This document shows, in pieces, positions 36,701 to 50,531 of a stretch of 64,000 nucleotides of DNA. The position numbers and the translations under genes were made by a program. Source of the DNA: Apostichopus japonicus (lineage: Eukaryota > Echinodermata > Holothuroidea > Aspidochirotida > Stichopodidae); the NCBI RefSeq assembly GCF_037975245.1, contig NC_092570.1, positions 4,434,001 through 4,498,000 on the forward strand, in the 5' to 3' direction. Within the stretch, counting starts at the first letter, position 1. The number at the start of each line of letters is the position of its first letter. The notes under the pieces are model-generated. The model saw only the letters and a list, made by a program, of their open reading frames with translations. It did no database searches and was not told the DNA's origin.

Positions 36701-39700
36701 ATGTTGCAGCTGATATTTAAAACTTCAAAATATGTTTGTTTCCTTTTTGGGATTTGTTTCAACTCCAACAAGCCAAATTAGGTATAGATATATATATACT
36801 ATCAGTTTACGGCAAAGCCATTTTGTTCCATCCCATTTTGACCAATGTGTGATGTCCAACTTTCGTAAAGTACCCCCAAAAAAAAGGTGCATTTTCTGCT
36901 TGCTTTCTCACCATGTTTTAAGGTTGAAAGAAAAAACATGTCGTTATATTGACAAGAAAATGTCAGTTGCAAATTTACCTCATTTTAGCCACTTTATCAC
37001 TTCTATGTACATCATTAATCCGAACTTGGGAAATGAGCTATTCTATGCCTTCAGTCTTGCATGAGAAAGAAACAGTAAAACTCTGATACCATGCAAAGAA
37101 ATTTCATTAGTCTGAATGATTGAAGAAGAAATGATCATAAGAAAGTTGATCACATCTGATATGTCAAAGGTTAAATCTTCTTCTGAAAGCTAATATAATC
37201 AGGGAGTTGTTGATATAATACACTATTGTATAGTCTATAAGTCCTTGTAGACGTTTTCACTGGGTTAAACGGTACTCCTCACTGGATAGCCCACAAATCA
37301 TGGCACCTACAATTTTCCGTACCATGACTACGTAGATTTTAAAGCAACGCGAATCAAAAGTTAGTCGGTCATTCTTTTAAGCTCACTAGTATACACTATT
37401 TTCTAGCGCCGTTCTTTGACGGCCTAAAGTTGTATAAAAAATACTTCCTTTTTTATGTTTGTACTATACATGTAAATGCATCCTCACATTTTTACACCCA
37501 AGTCACAAAAGTAAATTCGGTTTTGGAACATGTTCCCTTGCTAACCACCCTCCCACACCCCACCCCACCCCACCCCTTCCACCTCTTTACTTTGTCACAT
37601 ATCGGCGGATTGCAGAATTCTATACCACCCCTTTAGCAGTCTGGTCATTACTTGTATTACATGGATGAGTTTGAGGAAACAGAATGGGTCTCTCTTTACT
37701 GAAGAGAGTTTCATTTCACATAATTACCGAGCGGAAGTCATTGTAAGCTGACAATAGATCATGTGACGTAGGGAAGGCCAGGGGTCAAGTTTTCGGTCAG
37801 ATCATCAGTGCCCTGTCTAAGTCCTGCACAATAGTTAGGCATGTACATGCATGTGTGAAGTTGAATGTCGGATTGAAGAGCCACTTTCAAAAGGAATACT
37901 AAAGGTAGCATCCTCCATATAATTCCCCCTTTCACTTACAAATGGAATCGTCCAACTAATGTGGTCCGTATAAATCATTGAAGAAGTCTTCAATTGGTAA
38001 ACGCTACCACTCACTGGAGGCTGTAAACCAGGGTTTCCCTAACTTTACCCCCCCCCCCCCCCACGAACCCCCTGTGGATGGCAGAGTTGTCCACGAACTC
38101 CCAACTTTTCGAGACACGATCTGAGTCATTATTATACTATAATGCGAATAACAGTGCTTCGTTAAAGATCAAGTTTATAGTGTAATATTGTAAATGAAAA
38201 AAAAACAAGAGATGAACAAATATTTATTTGGAAACTTCAAGATCAGATCGCCTTTTTCTCTTCACGACGTACTGTCATAATTACACCAACTTCACCAAAG
38301 CCATGGGGTCTGTGTCTGTTTCATAATTCAGTTATTTATCACATGCACGGTATGGTACTACTATGGCAACATATGCGTATGGAACGCGAAAAGAGTTTGT
38401 CGATAGGTACGACTTTGTACATTACTAAATTATATGATATGTCAGATTTTAGTTCAACAAAAAGTACTCTAGTTTTGACTTTCAGAAACGTCTCACGAAC
38501 CACCCGGGATGGACTCACGCACCCCCTGAGGGTTCATGCACCCCAGTTAGGGAACCCCTGCTGTAAACGATAACCAATTATGGCACCTTTACTTTTCCGT
38601 ATAACAATATAATCACAATGCAGATGTGTTATTCTGAAAGCAACTATCGTTTGTCACTTATAGTCCCTTATCTCTCCGGTAGACAATTTTTCTATACTGT
38701 GCTTTACAAGATTTAAAGTGGTCTAAAATTGCATCACTTGACCCAATTTTTGCTCTTCAACCCTGAAGACACAGAAACCCATATCGTATTTGGTAACATT
38801 TCTGAAAAAAAAAGATGGTCTCCCGTAGGTTTTTGACATTTTTCATGAAGAAGACTTGGATTGATATCGCATACCGTATGGAATATTCCATGTAAAACAA
38901 AGGTAATACGCAGGTAATATTGGAGGAGAGAAAACTGTTTCTCTGTCCATTTCGTTAAGTTGTCCGGTTCAGCAGCGATAAAAGAAATGCAATCTTTCCT
39001 AGCCGTGACGGTTATGGTAGCAACCAATCAATTTCTCTTGTTGTAGTTGGTGACGCTTGTCATATGCATCTGACCGACTTCCACTGACAAACTTTCGCAA
39101 CCCCTTAATTATGGAAAAGGGAAATGAATTGAAAGCGATTCTAGGTGACCAGAATGTGGAAAGAAAAACTACACCATATTTTATTAAAGCAAGAACAAAC
39201 GAAACATGTAACATTTCCCAAAGACTGAACGGTTAGAGTCAAACTTCAATCCTATTTATATATACAATCTGGGTGTATATACAGTATATTTTAATATATA
39301 TATATATATATAGGCTATAAAAAAATATCATCAGGTTTTATTATTTGATTTATAAGAATTCAGATTTTCAGTTGGTTTCCTTTACAGACAACGAGTGTTA
39401 CCTTTGTCCTGCTGGCCCAATCGGGAGTGCAGGTCCACCTGGCAGTCCTGGGAAGCCTGGTCGTGATGGATTGGCCGGTACCATAGGAACGCCTGGTATG
39501 GCTGGTGCAATGGGAAGCCCAGGAGCCCCTGGCCTGCCTGGAAGGGATGGGCGTGACGGAACGCTAGGTATTAAGTTAATATATTCAAACTATAATTGAA
39601 TTTAGAACCATCGCTCTTTAACTTTTAATGATATTTATTAGTTCAAATATGAAAATGAATGGAAAATAGCACTGATATCTACGGCCAAAGAACGGGATTC

Positions 39701-41119
39701 GAATCAGTGCAGCGACCTCTGAATTACAAGCCCGTCGCTCTACCAACTGAGCTACCCAGCCCTTAGTTGGTGGCGCTCTCTATATATGCCATTTCTTTGT
39801 TGGGTGCTCCAGCCAGAAGCCACAGAACCTTGTATACCGTGTAACCATGGATCACGCCTTATAGCTTCATTTGATGGTGGTAATAATATCAGTATGATAT
39901 CGTGCAGATATGTTAAATAAGTATATTACCAGATATTGTTGACAGATAAGAGAATGACATTGTCAACAAAATACTCAACCGGGTGAATCGTCACCAAATT
40001 TAGTTGTTCTTAAAAGAGAAAACAAACCAAGGACTATGTTAACTGCTAGTATAAAATCAATATCAATAACTAGAGTAACATAATAAGATATTAGTTCAAA
40101 AAACGATGCTAAAGATTTATCAATCTTTTAATTTTCACAGTTTTGCAAAAGTCGTTCTCTAGCATATTTGAGCTTGTTTGCCTTTTTATTCGTGTGTTCG
40201 TCAATGTCTCCCTCGTTCATGTGTCCATTTATTGCTTCCATTGCTTGTTTGTGTGTTCGTTTATTCCATTCATCCATCCATCCATTCGTTCATACTATCA
40301 TATATTCATTTAATCAATCATAATTTAATTCATTGATCTATCCATTCATTCATTAACTCATTCATATATTGATTCCTGCATTAAATCATTGATGCATTCA
40401 TTCCTTCATTCATTTATGCATTTATTTATCTATGCATTCAATCATCAATTCATTTTGGTATTCATTCATTCATTCATTTTGGCATTCAGTCAGTCAACCA
40501 TACGCTCATTTGGTCTTGCATGTATTCATTTATGTATTCGTTTGTTTGCACGTTCCTTTGTTCATTGTATTCATCCATTCTTTCATCTATTCACACATTC
40601 ATTTAATTTCTAGCTTGCTTTAATGATTTTCAGGTTCTTGCAGTGATACCCAGTCTGCAACAACACCTACGCCAAATACAACGACACCTGTACCTGGTGT
40701 GGTCTTCGTTAGGTGGGGTAAAACAACTTGCCCTTCGACATCACAGTTTGTTTACAGTGGTAAGTGCACTACATGATACAATAATATCGATTAATTCAAC
40801 AATTGTATAAATACATTAAAGCAAATAATATAGTGATCGAGGTAGTAGTATTTGTTTTTGCGATTTTTAGTTGCAGACGAAGAGCTGGGAGGTTGTCAGC
40901 TTAGTAATAGATTATTATTAGTTTTAGTTTATTAGTTAGTCCGGGTTTTTCGTGCACAGGCCTACAATATCCTGTTGTGTATACCATAGAACAAGATACA
41001 GGGGGAATACACACACGTGGCTGAGGTACTAATGGAAGTTTGAAAGAAATTTAATTTGTTGATGGTAGAATCCAACACGCTGAGTGGGGTTTAGTTAAAT
41101 CGAAGCCCCATCATCCGAA

Positions 41120-41189
<70 letters not shown>

Positions 41190-41870
41190 ATGGATATAAA
41201 GATATAAAGACAGGTCGCGACCTGTCTTTTCTCTATATATTTTTCACTATATATATATATATATATCCATTATTATATATATATATATATATATATCCAT
41301 TATTATATATATAATTATATATATGTCCATTTTATTTCCAAGCCTTGGAATCAAATTTGGCAATATATTGTTCAATTTTTTTGCAATTTTTTTTTTTAAG
41401 GTTTGTCAGCAGGGAGTTACTTTATGAACAAAGGCGGTTCTGTAGAAATTCTTTGCCTTCCCAGTACGCCACAGTATTCCTTTACGGTAAGTGGCAATCA
41501 GGAAGCAAGATCGCCCATAAATATGGTCGAATATAGTACGGGATCTTTCCAACCCTTCCAGCACGTTCACAACCATGAAATGCCTTGTAGTGTTTGCATG
41601 GCACCTCGTAGAATGTCGAAACTTGTGATACCAGCCAGAAATACGTGTCCCAGCTCAGAGTGGACTCTAGAGTACTCGGGCTACTTACAAAGTGCCAGGA
41701 AAACCTGGTTTCGGACTGCAACTATCTGCCTCGATCAATCCCCGGATACAATCCCTGGAACCGAGAGTGACCGGAATGGGGCGATGTTACTGAATACAGA
41801 ATTCAGATGTAACCAATGTGGTGAATATACAAATGGGTTTGAGTTAACATGTGCAGTATGTACAATATGA
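28398..41870 (+). CDS. Short-chain collagen C4-like, paralogue B
   Basis: Five exons join in frame: 28398-28553, 35486-35699, 39388-39567, 40634-40759 and 41401-41870, encoding 381 aa. Exon order, intron phases (0, 1, 1, 1) and the 180-bp triplet exon equal those of paralogue A. A signal peptide ([14 protein letters not shown]) is followed by an N-E-T sequon. Residues 53-77 ([20 protein letters not shown] and on) look like a short coiled coil, absent from A. RSRR lies at 100-103, CYLC at 127-130, and 17 Gly-X-Y triplets at 133-183. A Thr/Pro linker leads to the ten-cysteine C-terminal domain from VVFVRWGK to CAVCTI. A secreted trimeric matrix collagen of the spongin short-chain type is expected. 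Intron 1 (6.9 kb) is swollen by hAT-like elements. Confidence 0.9.
29731..30381. mobile_element. hAT-like MITE E5 nested in E4
   Basis: This 651-bp element has inverted ends CATGGGCGGCGGAA and TTCCGCCGCCCATG and an exact 8-bp duplication GTCCAGGT (29723-29730 and 30382-30389). It carries the shared core near 30150-30260. As it interrupts E4, it inserted later. Confidence 0.93.
30580..30823. repeat. 60-bp inverted repeat with AT/A-rich loop
   Basis: The left arm 30580-30640 (TTCCAGAGGACAAGAAATTC ... GCAGCCTAAGAGGAAAA) and the right arm 30762-30823 are near-perfect reverse complements. The 120-bp loop is poly-A followed by (TA)n arrays, which are themselves partly symmetric around 30720. It lies inside E4. 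Confidence 0.9.
31031..32524. mobile_element. hAT-like element E6 with 8-bp TSD
   Basis: This 1,494-bp element has ends CAGGGGCGGGATT and AATCCCGCCCATG and an exact 8-bp duplication ACTAGCAC (31023-31030 and 32525-32532). Near its left end it has three degenerate tandem copies of the shared core, starting near 31086, 31330 and 31521. No transposase frame is visible. Confidence 0.93.
32533..35485. other. Right part of collagen B intron 1
   Basis: No coding exon or RNA gene is seen. The segment contains a local inverted similarity around 33170-33330 (both sides carry GTAGCATGTGC/GCACATGCTACCGGTT and AAACTGGATCGTGC/GCACGATCCAGTTT), and G-rich runs near 34590 and 34690. Confidence 0.5.
33170..33365. 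repeat. Imperfect inverted repeat
   Basis: AAACTGGATCGTGCTATAAA and CCGGTAGCATGTGC at 33174-33207 are repeated in inverse at GCACATGCTACCGGTTAA (33312-33329) and GCACGATCCAGTTTTTA (33352-33368). A second nested inverse pair, GAGTAATTCCAAAG / TTGGAATTACAC, lies between. This resembles a fold-back element of about 190 bp. Confidence 0.6.
39683..39761 (-). tRNA. tRNA-Thr-like sequence, likely pseudo-tRNA
   Basis: The minus strand begins GGCTGGGTAGCTCAGTTGGT (acceptor, A box), has CTTGTAA as an anticodon loop (TGT, Thr), a B-box GATTCGAATCC and ends TTTGGCC, which pairs with the start using several G-T pairs. The anticodon stem and T stem pair poorly and the variable region is long, so a functional tRNA is unlikely. 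It is probably a tRNA pseudogene or the head of a SINE. It lies in intron 3 of collagen B, antisense. Confidence 0.5.
40258..40605 (+). repeat. Degenerate ATTC tetranucleotide satellite
   Basis: About 350 bp of CATTCATT-like repeats (ATTC, ATCC, TTTG variants) fill the end of intron 3 of collagen B, just before the linker exon. Phe/His/Ser-rich frames across it are artefacts. Confidence 0.9.
41122..41310. repeat. (TA)n arrays around a 24-bp perfect palindrome
   Basis: (TA)n arrays flank ATAATGGATATA on the left and its inverse TATATCCATTAT on the right. At the centre is the perfect palindrome AAAGACAGGTCGCGACCTGTCTTT (41206-41229, 24 bases). The whole can fold back on itself. It lies in intron 4 of collagen B. 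Confidence 0.85.
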
Positions 41871-43453
41871 CTGTTACGGGGGCATTTAAACCGTCTTCAC
41901 TGTTTATTATAAGTTGCAAATGATACCCACGTTAAACCAGTGATGTTCCATAACTGATTGAAACATCCTGTTAAAAGTTTCTCACCATTACTTACTATTA
42001 AACAAGATGGGTGTGTGTGATGTGGGGGGGGGGAGGGGGGAGGGGGCGGGGTGCTCTGAAGGGTGGAGGAATGTAGCCGGGGAAGACCGGTCGGACAATG
42101 TAGAATATAATTGCACAGTGGGGTATTTGTTATCATTGGCGTGGGCAAAGTTTCCACCGGCAATGCCACTCCGTCTCCACCGTCAATTCCGGATATGATG
42201 TTCAGTCGGGGCAGTTTATGCGGTCAGCTCAAAGGGGTGGTCTAATGTTTCGCCGACTGAGTGCGAACAATACCTGGCTGATTGCTTAACCCTCGACTGG
42301 ACGGTGGAGGTGAAAATCCATTAATACAACCTCTACACCTAATTGTTCTGTACATATAGCAGTTAAATTGACATCCTGTCACTGTTTTAAAACCGCGGTC
42401 TGGTTCATCAAAATTCCACTTAAGATTCTTAATTTTATAGGCCTATTAAATCTTTTATATGAAATGTTATTGTATATATACTTACAGGAGATTTAAGATA
42501 CGAAACATATTCTAAGCAGTGTAAGAACTATCATAATAACGATGCTATTTTCTTTTTAAATCGCTTCGAGATGATGTATGTAAAAAAAAGGTCCAACCTT
42601 GATTGACATAACTTTTGCATCATCAATAATAGAATGAGGGAAATCCTACGGTGGTTTTGAAGGGACACACGTGTTTAAGACTCAGTTGATACTATTTGTG
42701 AAGATTTCATGTTAGTATAACAAGTCAAGTTATCAAGACAGCAGCCGGCTAGAAAATTTGATGCTGTTTTTGTAAAGATTTCAAGTTAACATATATGTTG
42801 TGGTCAAGTGTGGTCAAATTGAGTACCGTATATCACACGGCACCTCGACAATTTAATACTTTTGGGTCAAGATGTTATGTTACTATAAATTGACAAGTAA
42901 ATAAATATCGTTATTTTGACCTCTGGTCAAGCTAAGTGTAACCTGTAGCTCCAATTTGAATATGTTTGGTCACGATACCATGCTAGTGTATATGCCTAAT
43001 TTGACAAGTCGACAAATATCATATAATTGACGTGTTGTTAAGTTAGTGTAACGCAGAAATTTCGATATATATATATATATATATATATAGATACATTATT
43101 TCTGAAAGTCGCCAAAACACAACAAAAGTATATACAGCCAAATTTATTGCTAAATGTTGGTGTTAAATGATATACACTTTTGAAGGATCAGTTCAGGAAG
43201 TGTGGGTATGGGAAATGTTAACAATGTCTTATTTCCGTCAAAGATCCTTAAATGAATTCTTATCTCTCATTTAGAAACAAAACCTTTTGTTTTTCGATTA
43301 TTACATATTTTCTGATATTATGTAACATATATGTTTGTCAACTTTTTAATCAATTCGTCGCTGTCCTTTTTTAGATAAACTACGTTTTCAAACACTTTCT
43401 CATGTTAGAGCGACGTTCCGGCCGGAGGGGGGGGGGGGTCGGGAGACGGGAAC

Positions 43454-43496
43454 CCAGGTTGTGTGGGGTATACATCCCTTTCGCCACACAACCTGG
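43454..43496. other. Perfect 13-bp hairpin
   Basis: CCAGGTTGTGTGG (43454-43466) and CCACACAACCTGG (43484-43496) are perfect inverted repeats around a 17-base loop. No function is assigned. It is next to a poly-G run. Confidence 0.6.
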
Positions 43497-44378
43497 CTTG
43501 TAGACCAAAATATAATTTATAGACTACATGTGCACCAGAATGCACCTATATCACGTCTACAATTCCTTACTCACTTGTTTTATGGGAAGGACCCCAAACC
43601 CCCTACACATGAATCAGGGTCACACTTCTTTTCATCAAATTCCTGAATCCCCCTGAGAGTGGGGGGGTCAAAAGGTGGGTCACGAAACCTTGTCAGTGTG
43701 TCACATGATTTGAGGACGTTGGAACATTATTCCACAGTTTTTGGGTAATCGATTAATTTTTTAAAGAAAGTTTATGGTAACATTCTTGCATTCTGAGTAT
43801 CAATCTGACGGGGTTGTAGGCTGTGGGAATCGGGGAGGCGGGCTGCTGGGTCGTGGCTTAGCCTTCATGGAAGATCAAAGGGGGTGGGCCTCAAATTTTG
43901 CGGACCGGCTCATTAGAGTTAATTCAGATTTTCATTTTACTATCATGGCTACTTTGAAAGGTAATGCCCGGGTCGACAAATCTATAGAACAGTCAAATTC
44001 CAGCCGCCTACCAGAGGGCTAAAACAAAGTCTGCTTTGAGTTTCTAAACTTTCCTTTCCAACTGGTTATGGAGGAAATCAAGACCTCTTTATTACTTGGA
44101 AGGTGTTGTATGAATATAGGCCAATTAATTGACAGACCAGAAGGCCAAGAATGTTTATATTTTTTATTTGACTGGAAGGTTATCAGATTTCATTTGTTGT
44201 TATTGGTCTGTTTTATTTTGCTTTGCTTTGCACTGCAATTTCATACTATTGTCCAACATTTACAATTTTGCTATATGGATGTCAATGTTACGTATAAATA
44301 TCATATAACCTCATGGGTGTTTCTACTTCGCAAAGTTGTAAAGAAGCATCGTCTACTCTGACGTAATAAACCGCGCCT

Positions 44379-44586
<208 letters not shown>

Positions 44587-47500
44587 TGTTATCACTTCTG
44601 GGAATAACTCAATTTTTATCCGAATAGCATCCTGTTAAATCATGATTTCCTCAAAGGATAATCATTTGACCTTCCTTATCATAAGTGAGCTGTTTTTTAA
44701 CTGTTAGCGAAATCCTTTTCAATGACAAAAAAAAAGACAAAGGGATCTCGTATTTTGTCTATAATTCCTCTAAATGGATGGAAAATAATCCACGAAAGTA
44801 ACTAGACTTGATGAAGCCTTTCTAAGATCATTCCGCTAAGATTTAATCTTTAACCATTTGGGGGCGCTGTTCATCACGGGTATCTTTATTACCGTAGATA
44901 TATGATTATCATGGTTGGATTTGCTTTCGTATCGCCGAAATTGCTTTTAAAACGCATATATTACACCAATCAGAGCAGATCAGGAGAGCACAGTCCAGGG
45001 GGCCGAGGAGTCAATTAGACGGACCGGGGAAATATGGGAGAAGTAATATTTTATTTTCATGATTATAATATTATATCACTTATACTTATTAAGGAAAAGG
45101 TGAAGACTTGCAAGAAAGCATCCTGTGATATATTTTCTCCAGGACCGACCCAGGCTATCGACGCTACTGCAATATGAACGGATTTTGACATGGTTGTAAT
45201 TAACTGTTCAAGCTTATTATGTGTTAACTGTTGCTTTACCTTTATCATTGCTAATAACGTGGCGGATCTAGGATTTTAGAAAAGGAGGGTGGCTCTGAAA
45301 TTTTGGCCGTCAAATATGGTGCATTCTGGGGTATATTTAGACTACATATTTACAATGTAAATGATTGCATTCCTGACACTTTTAAAAAGTATTCTAGTGG
45401 AAATTGGAAAACAAATTGCAGCCAGTTGCATGGGGAACATTTCTGTTGACTGTAGATCGCAATCGAGTTTACCATATGCAGTTCTGAAATTTAGTCTTAT
45501 AGGATCACACTTACCATGCTGCTTATTCTGTCACTGTAAGTTCTTTAAAGAGAGCCATGAAAGTAAGAAAAACTTCATTGAAACATGGTCACGTATATAA
45601 AGTTATAATTAAATGCGAGTAGCTATACTTCGGTTGGGGGGGGGGGGGCGGAGGGGCTTTATCCCCCTGAATAAATTCAGGTGGCTTAACCTCCCCCCCC
45701 CCCCCCCCCCCGCCTCATGACGTTTATAAAGAAACATGATAGCTTAAGGTTATAATATCTGTGTCATAGAAAATTCTCGTTTTGAAATACGGTAGGGCGG
45801 GGCAGTAGAGGCGAGGCTAATGTTATACTTTGGCGTTCCTATAGCTCCGGATCCAAGGAGATGATGCGAGAGGCGGTGGGGGGGGGGGATATAACCTCCC
45901 ACATCTTTCAACCTCACACAGAAGTTTAAATCAGTTACTGGCACAATTTTATTTTTTATCGTAGGGAAGATGACATGAGAATACGTCACCAACGACACTT
46001 AGAGCCGCACCCTTTTTGACAAACTACTGGATCTTCCACGGGTTTCCTAGGTGACAGATTCATTCGAAAAAACTTTGTACAACGGCAAGATCAAAAACTT
46101 AGGACAAAATCTAAAATTGTTGACAACCTATGTTGTCCGTTATCTATTTGATTTAATAATAAAAAATGAAAAAATCAATAAACAATATCACAAACAATAT
46201 TGTACCTACAATAATTTTATGCATCACTGAAAATATATACGCAACAAATGACGCAAATTGAAATAATAAACATATATATCTTTAAACCTACTTTTTAAGT
46301 AAAAAAGAGTAATGTCTATGTTACCTTATTCTTCACTAAACAAACTCTGAAAGGGACTACAACATTCTCAGAATGACATGATAAGACTTTATTATAAGAA
46401 GAAAAAAAAAGTGGAAAAATCTAATATGACCAAAACTACCCCAAACCCACCCACTACCTTTCCGGCCTATCGCGAATACATAAAGGTCATAAAATGTCGA
46501 TAACCAAAGCGTCACACTATCAACTCAATCTAACCTTTATATTTATTACCAACGGATTCTACCCAGAATTTTTTTTACAATCATCCCAGACAGTCAAATC
46601 GCCATTACAGGGGATTTATGGGTAGCATTTTGCTTTTGGTGTGACAGGTATCTGGCCTTTCCTTAAATGTTCGTGTAAGTTCTCAAAACTTGTTCTACCA
46701 TGATACTCTATCATTGTGGCACGCCAGAGTCACCTTTTTTTCACATTTTTTATTTTAATGATGTAATGATATCTCCTCCTCTTCTCATCCCCTCGAAACC
46801 CATTCCTCCAAAATTCACTTCGTTTTGCTTGTGCAAGAAGGTATAGATTCAAAGAAAAGAGAAAAATTGAACAATTGCAGAGGAACATAAATTACATGTT
46901 TAAGTACAATGAAAGCCCTTATGATGTTAGATAACACTTACTCCAAGTTAAAGACATGCACGAGTGAAAGTTGAAGATTTCAAAAACCAATTGGTGTAAA
47001 GTTTCACCAAAAGAAAAAGAAAAAAAAATAGCTCACACTACTTGACTAGAAATATATCCACCATTTTTTTCCTAGTCCTGGTATATTCTTACAGTTTACA
47101 CCACCACCAGTAGTCGGCCAACTTTTAGGCCAACCACACAGGTTCTACCATGAGTGGGCAGTACCCCCCACAGATCCCCCCCTGCCCACTCACAATGGAA
47201 CGCAAGAAAACTAGCTTGGATTTTGGATCTCATGTTACACATTTATCGATCTCCCTATGGCAAGCTTCAAAACGTAGATTAATTTTCGGAAGTCTGGCAA
47301 CAATCCTGCGAGCCACTAAGTCTTAACCCCCCCCCCCCCCCCACCAAAAAACCGGTAGCTTGCGAACAGTCGCTTTCACACCATTTATGGCCAGTTATAT
47401 CTGTCTAAAACTATATAGGTACTTGTCTGGGATGTTTTGAGAAGAACACATATATCTTTGGGTTTCACAGAATGTACGAAATTCAGCAAATGTTATCAGT

Positions 47501-48596
47501 TCACAAAAATTACCTTAGATTAATCAAAGCTGAAACTGGCTGGAGAAAATGACCGTTAGAAAGTCATTTCATTTTCATAAGTCTATTAATGTAGACAAAG
47601 TCTAATGCACAAAAATTGTTCTCAAGGTATGTAGTTTAAAGTGGTCCCATGGAATAGAAATCAAATCGCTTCAGTGTATAAAATAATAAAATATGAGGGG
47701 AGGGAAGATGTTTTTTTTCCCTTTCTAATTCTAGTAATTGAAATACTACTTAAACAATATTAAGATTATACTAGAGCTTTTAATAGGCTACTTTTAAATT
47801 GTATATCCTTTCTTGTCTGATCATGATAAAGAATAAAATCCTAGACTCTAAAAAATTCCAGGAATTTTTTATTTTCAGAGTTTTAAGGTACCTACTTTCG
47901 ATTTAAAAGAATTTACTTTCCCAAAAAGGGTGACTTCATGAAGCGATTTAATTTTTCTTCTCATAGTCCTGGAAAAATGATTCTTTTTTTTGAGTGCCAG
48001 TAAATGCTTCTAATAGCCATTGCAGTTTTTCAAGTTAGTCACATTTTGAAAGTATGCTAAATCTATGGGGATGCTCCTTTTTAAGGCTCAAAGTTAGGAT
48101 GACCCTTAGTTCCTCATGGCACATCTTAAATGTTAATCCATTGTTTCAAAGAATTCTACTAACTCAACCAAAACATGTTCTTTGACCTTTATATAAATAA
48201 CAGAACTCACTTGGATGTCCTTCAACACCATTTGTCACTGACAAATTTGTAACACATTGTAAAGATCTTATTTTGAGGCCACAAACTTCGTACGTTTTTT
48301 TTTAATGAGTTTTGTACTGCTTTTTCTAGGAACTGGCCCTACTAGTTGTGTGTGTGTGTGTTAGACATACTTAGACCAACCACTTTCAGTTAATAAACCT
48401 CATAATTTTGAAAGGCCATTTCTCAGAAATTAGAAGTCGTATATCACTACATCCCTGGACTGATAGCATTTTTCTGTCTGCCAAAATGTCTCAAATTACC
48501 TGGGACAGTATATCCTTCAATGTAATTTGAAGCTAGTTATTTGTTTTTAATGGATTAGGTAATATTGTTGATTTTTATTTCTGTCCATAACTAAAC

Positions 48597-48916
48597 CAGG
48601 GGCGTAGCCAGTATGTAGCACTGTAGGCCTGGGCCTACACTTTTTTTGGCCAAGTTATCTTTTTTTTAAAACACCCATAATTCTATATTTATATTTTAAC
48701 TCGTTTGTTTTTGGGGTTTCAAAGTGATATTGAATGAGGTGTCTCAAGTTAGCAAGAGGCCAGGGAACCAGAATGAACACTCGGGAAGGGCCGTTTCCGG
48801 CCATCTGGAGGGTTTGTAAAAACCAAAACTTTTCTTGTACGCTCCGCGCCAACCGATGGTGGTGCACCGCTCAGATAGTCGTGCCTACAACTTTGAAAAT
48901 CCTGGCTACGCCCCTG
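48597..48916. mobile_element. hAT-like MITE E7
   Basis: This 320-bp element has inverted ends CAGGGGCGTAGCCAG and CTGGCTACGCCCCTG. Immediately adjacent flanks share TAAAC (48592-48596 and 48917-48921), a 5-bp rather than 8-bp match. The interior carries the shared core on the minus strand (GTACGCTCCGCGCCAACCGA), and a segment with AGCAAGAGGCCAGGGAACCA closely matches E5. Confidence 0.88.
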
Positions 48917-50347
48917 TAAACTGGCCTTCCTCCTTTCTCAAACTTGTCAAGGATACCAGCTCTCAAATCATTTGTCTTCATTAAAAACCAATAAATAAAA
49001 ACAGAACTAATTAGTAAGTTGATACTACTCAGAGATGGAAAACGATTTAAGAAAATTGTATAAAAAAAACCCAAAAATTTATATAAAAAAAAAGAATGTC
49101 GGAAGTACAAATATGTCTTCCATCTGACATGAATAGAAAAGAACAAGTTGTAATAATTTAAAGAGAAATGTTATACGACAGTATCACCAATGTCATATTT
49201 ATAAATGCATGATTCATTCTTGAGCATTGTTTAACTTGCATTAGTTTCTGTAAAAGGTAGAGAACTTGATACCATAGTTTTGTTATGTCAACAGAGAGGA
49301 TGAAACAGAAAAGTATCAAAGAAAAAAAGGAAAATTGTTATCAAAAATTCCATTTTAGAAACAGTACTTATCTAAGTAGCAGTAGCTCTAGACATAATCC
49401 TGAACTTTACAATATTCGAAGTAATACGTAGCCGTTGTAAATGTAAACGGATATTCAATAAACTTGTTAAGATATGCTGCAAACTAGGACAAAACACGCA
49501 AGGTGCTTTGATTGCAATAATAACAATAATTTTGTCACAGCCATTTGACTTGTGTATTACACTGAAATTATTTTAGCTGTGTATAAATGAAGAGCTCTTC
49601 AAAACAATGATTTTCATGTGACCACTTCATGGGATCTAAAAATGTCATTTTCCAAATATTCTAGCAGATTCTTTCATGTACCTTCTGTTTCTGGACCTGT
49701 TTTACTCTGCCGATAAAGTTCCCAATAACGGGCTCCTCAATTGCAAGTTTTTCTCGTGTGTAAAAATATGAAAACGAACTATTTAATATTTGTAGAATTC
49801 AGCCTACTTCAATACTTTCCATCATGTGCTGTGCAAAAATGTTCAATGCTTTGAAAAAAAGTGTTTTTGTAAAAGATATTGTTTTCTGTGATATAAAAGT
49901 GTCTCTTTATGGATTCTTCCTCTGTTATCTTCCATTCCTTCCTTGATAAGGCTAGTATATACTTGTAATGTAATGGGCCAAAGCACCAAAAAAAAAGAAA
50001 AAGAAGAGCTGATTTGCTCTGATTTGCATCAGAACTGATTTGCATTAAAAAAGAACTGATTTGCATCAAAATGTCCTCACATTTAGCCTCTTTCATGATA
50101 CCAGTTTTTAAAACCCAAAGCAACGATGGCAACTTCAAAATTTTTGCCAGCACACCCCTGCCCACTCCTTCCCCTCCCACAAAATAAGAAAATCCTGATT
50201 AAATCCTGGCAAACAACAACTACTTTGATGCCATTTTTTGAGTCTAGCCTAGTTTCTGTGGCCTCTGGAAAGGTAAATTTGACTGTTTGAAAAATGTTGG
50301 TGTAAAGTGAAACATTTTTTTAAATTTCATTTTGAAGTGAAACATTT

Positions 50348-50353
50348 TTTATT
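50348..50353 (-). promoter_or_regulatory. Candidate ATG16L1 polyadenylation signal
   Basis: TTTATT on the plus strand reads AATAAA on the minus strand, 445 bp after the ATG16L1 stop. Other AATAAA copies exist nearby, so the choice is tentative. Confidence 0.25.
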
Positions 50354-50465
50354 TCACTCTGACTTTGGAATACATTGAGAGCCATCACCTCAACACCACC
50401 ATCTTCGTCAACACCATCGCCGTCACCAGCATTAATGTCTCTTACATGATCATCCCCATCATCAC

Positions 50466-50487
50466 TATAATCATTATCATCATCATC

Positions 50488-50530
<43 letters not shown>
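50466..50530 (+). repeat. (ATC)n microsatellite
   Basis: About 65 bp of near-perfect ATC repeat just downstream of the ATG16L1 coding end. Poly-Asp and poly-Ile frames are artefacts. Confidence 0.95.

Positions 50531-50531
<1 letters not shown>

Noticed and set aside
44068-44361. 97-aa hydrophobic frame
   Set aside because: A chance AT-rich frame; no exon signals or homology recognised.
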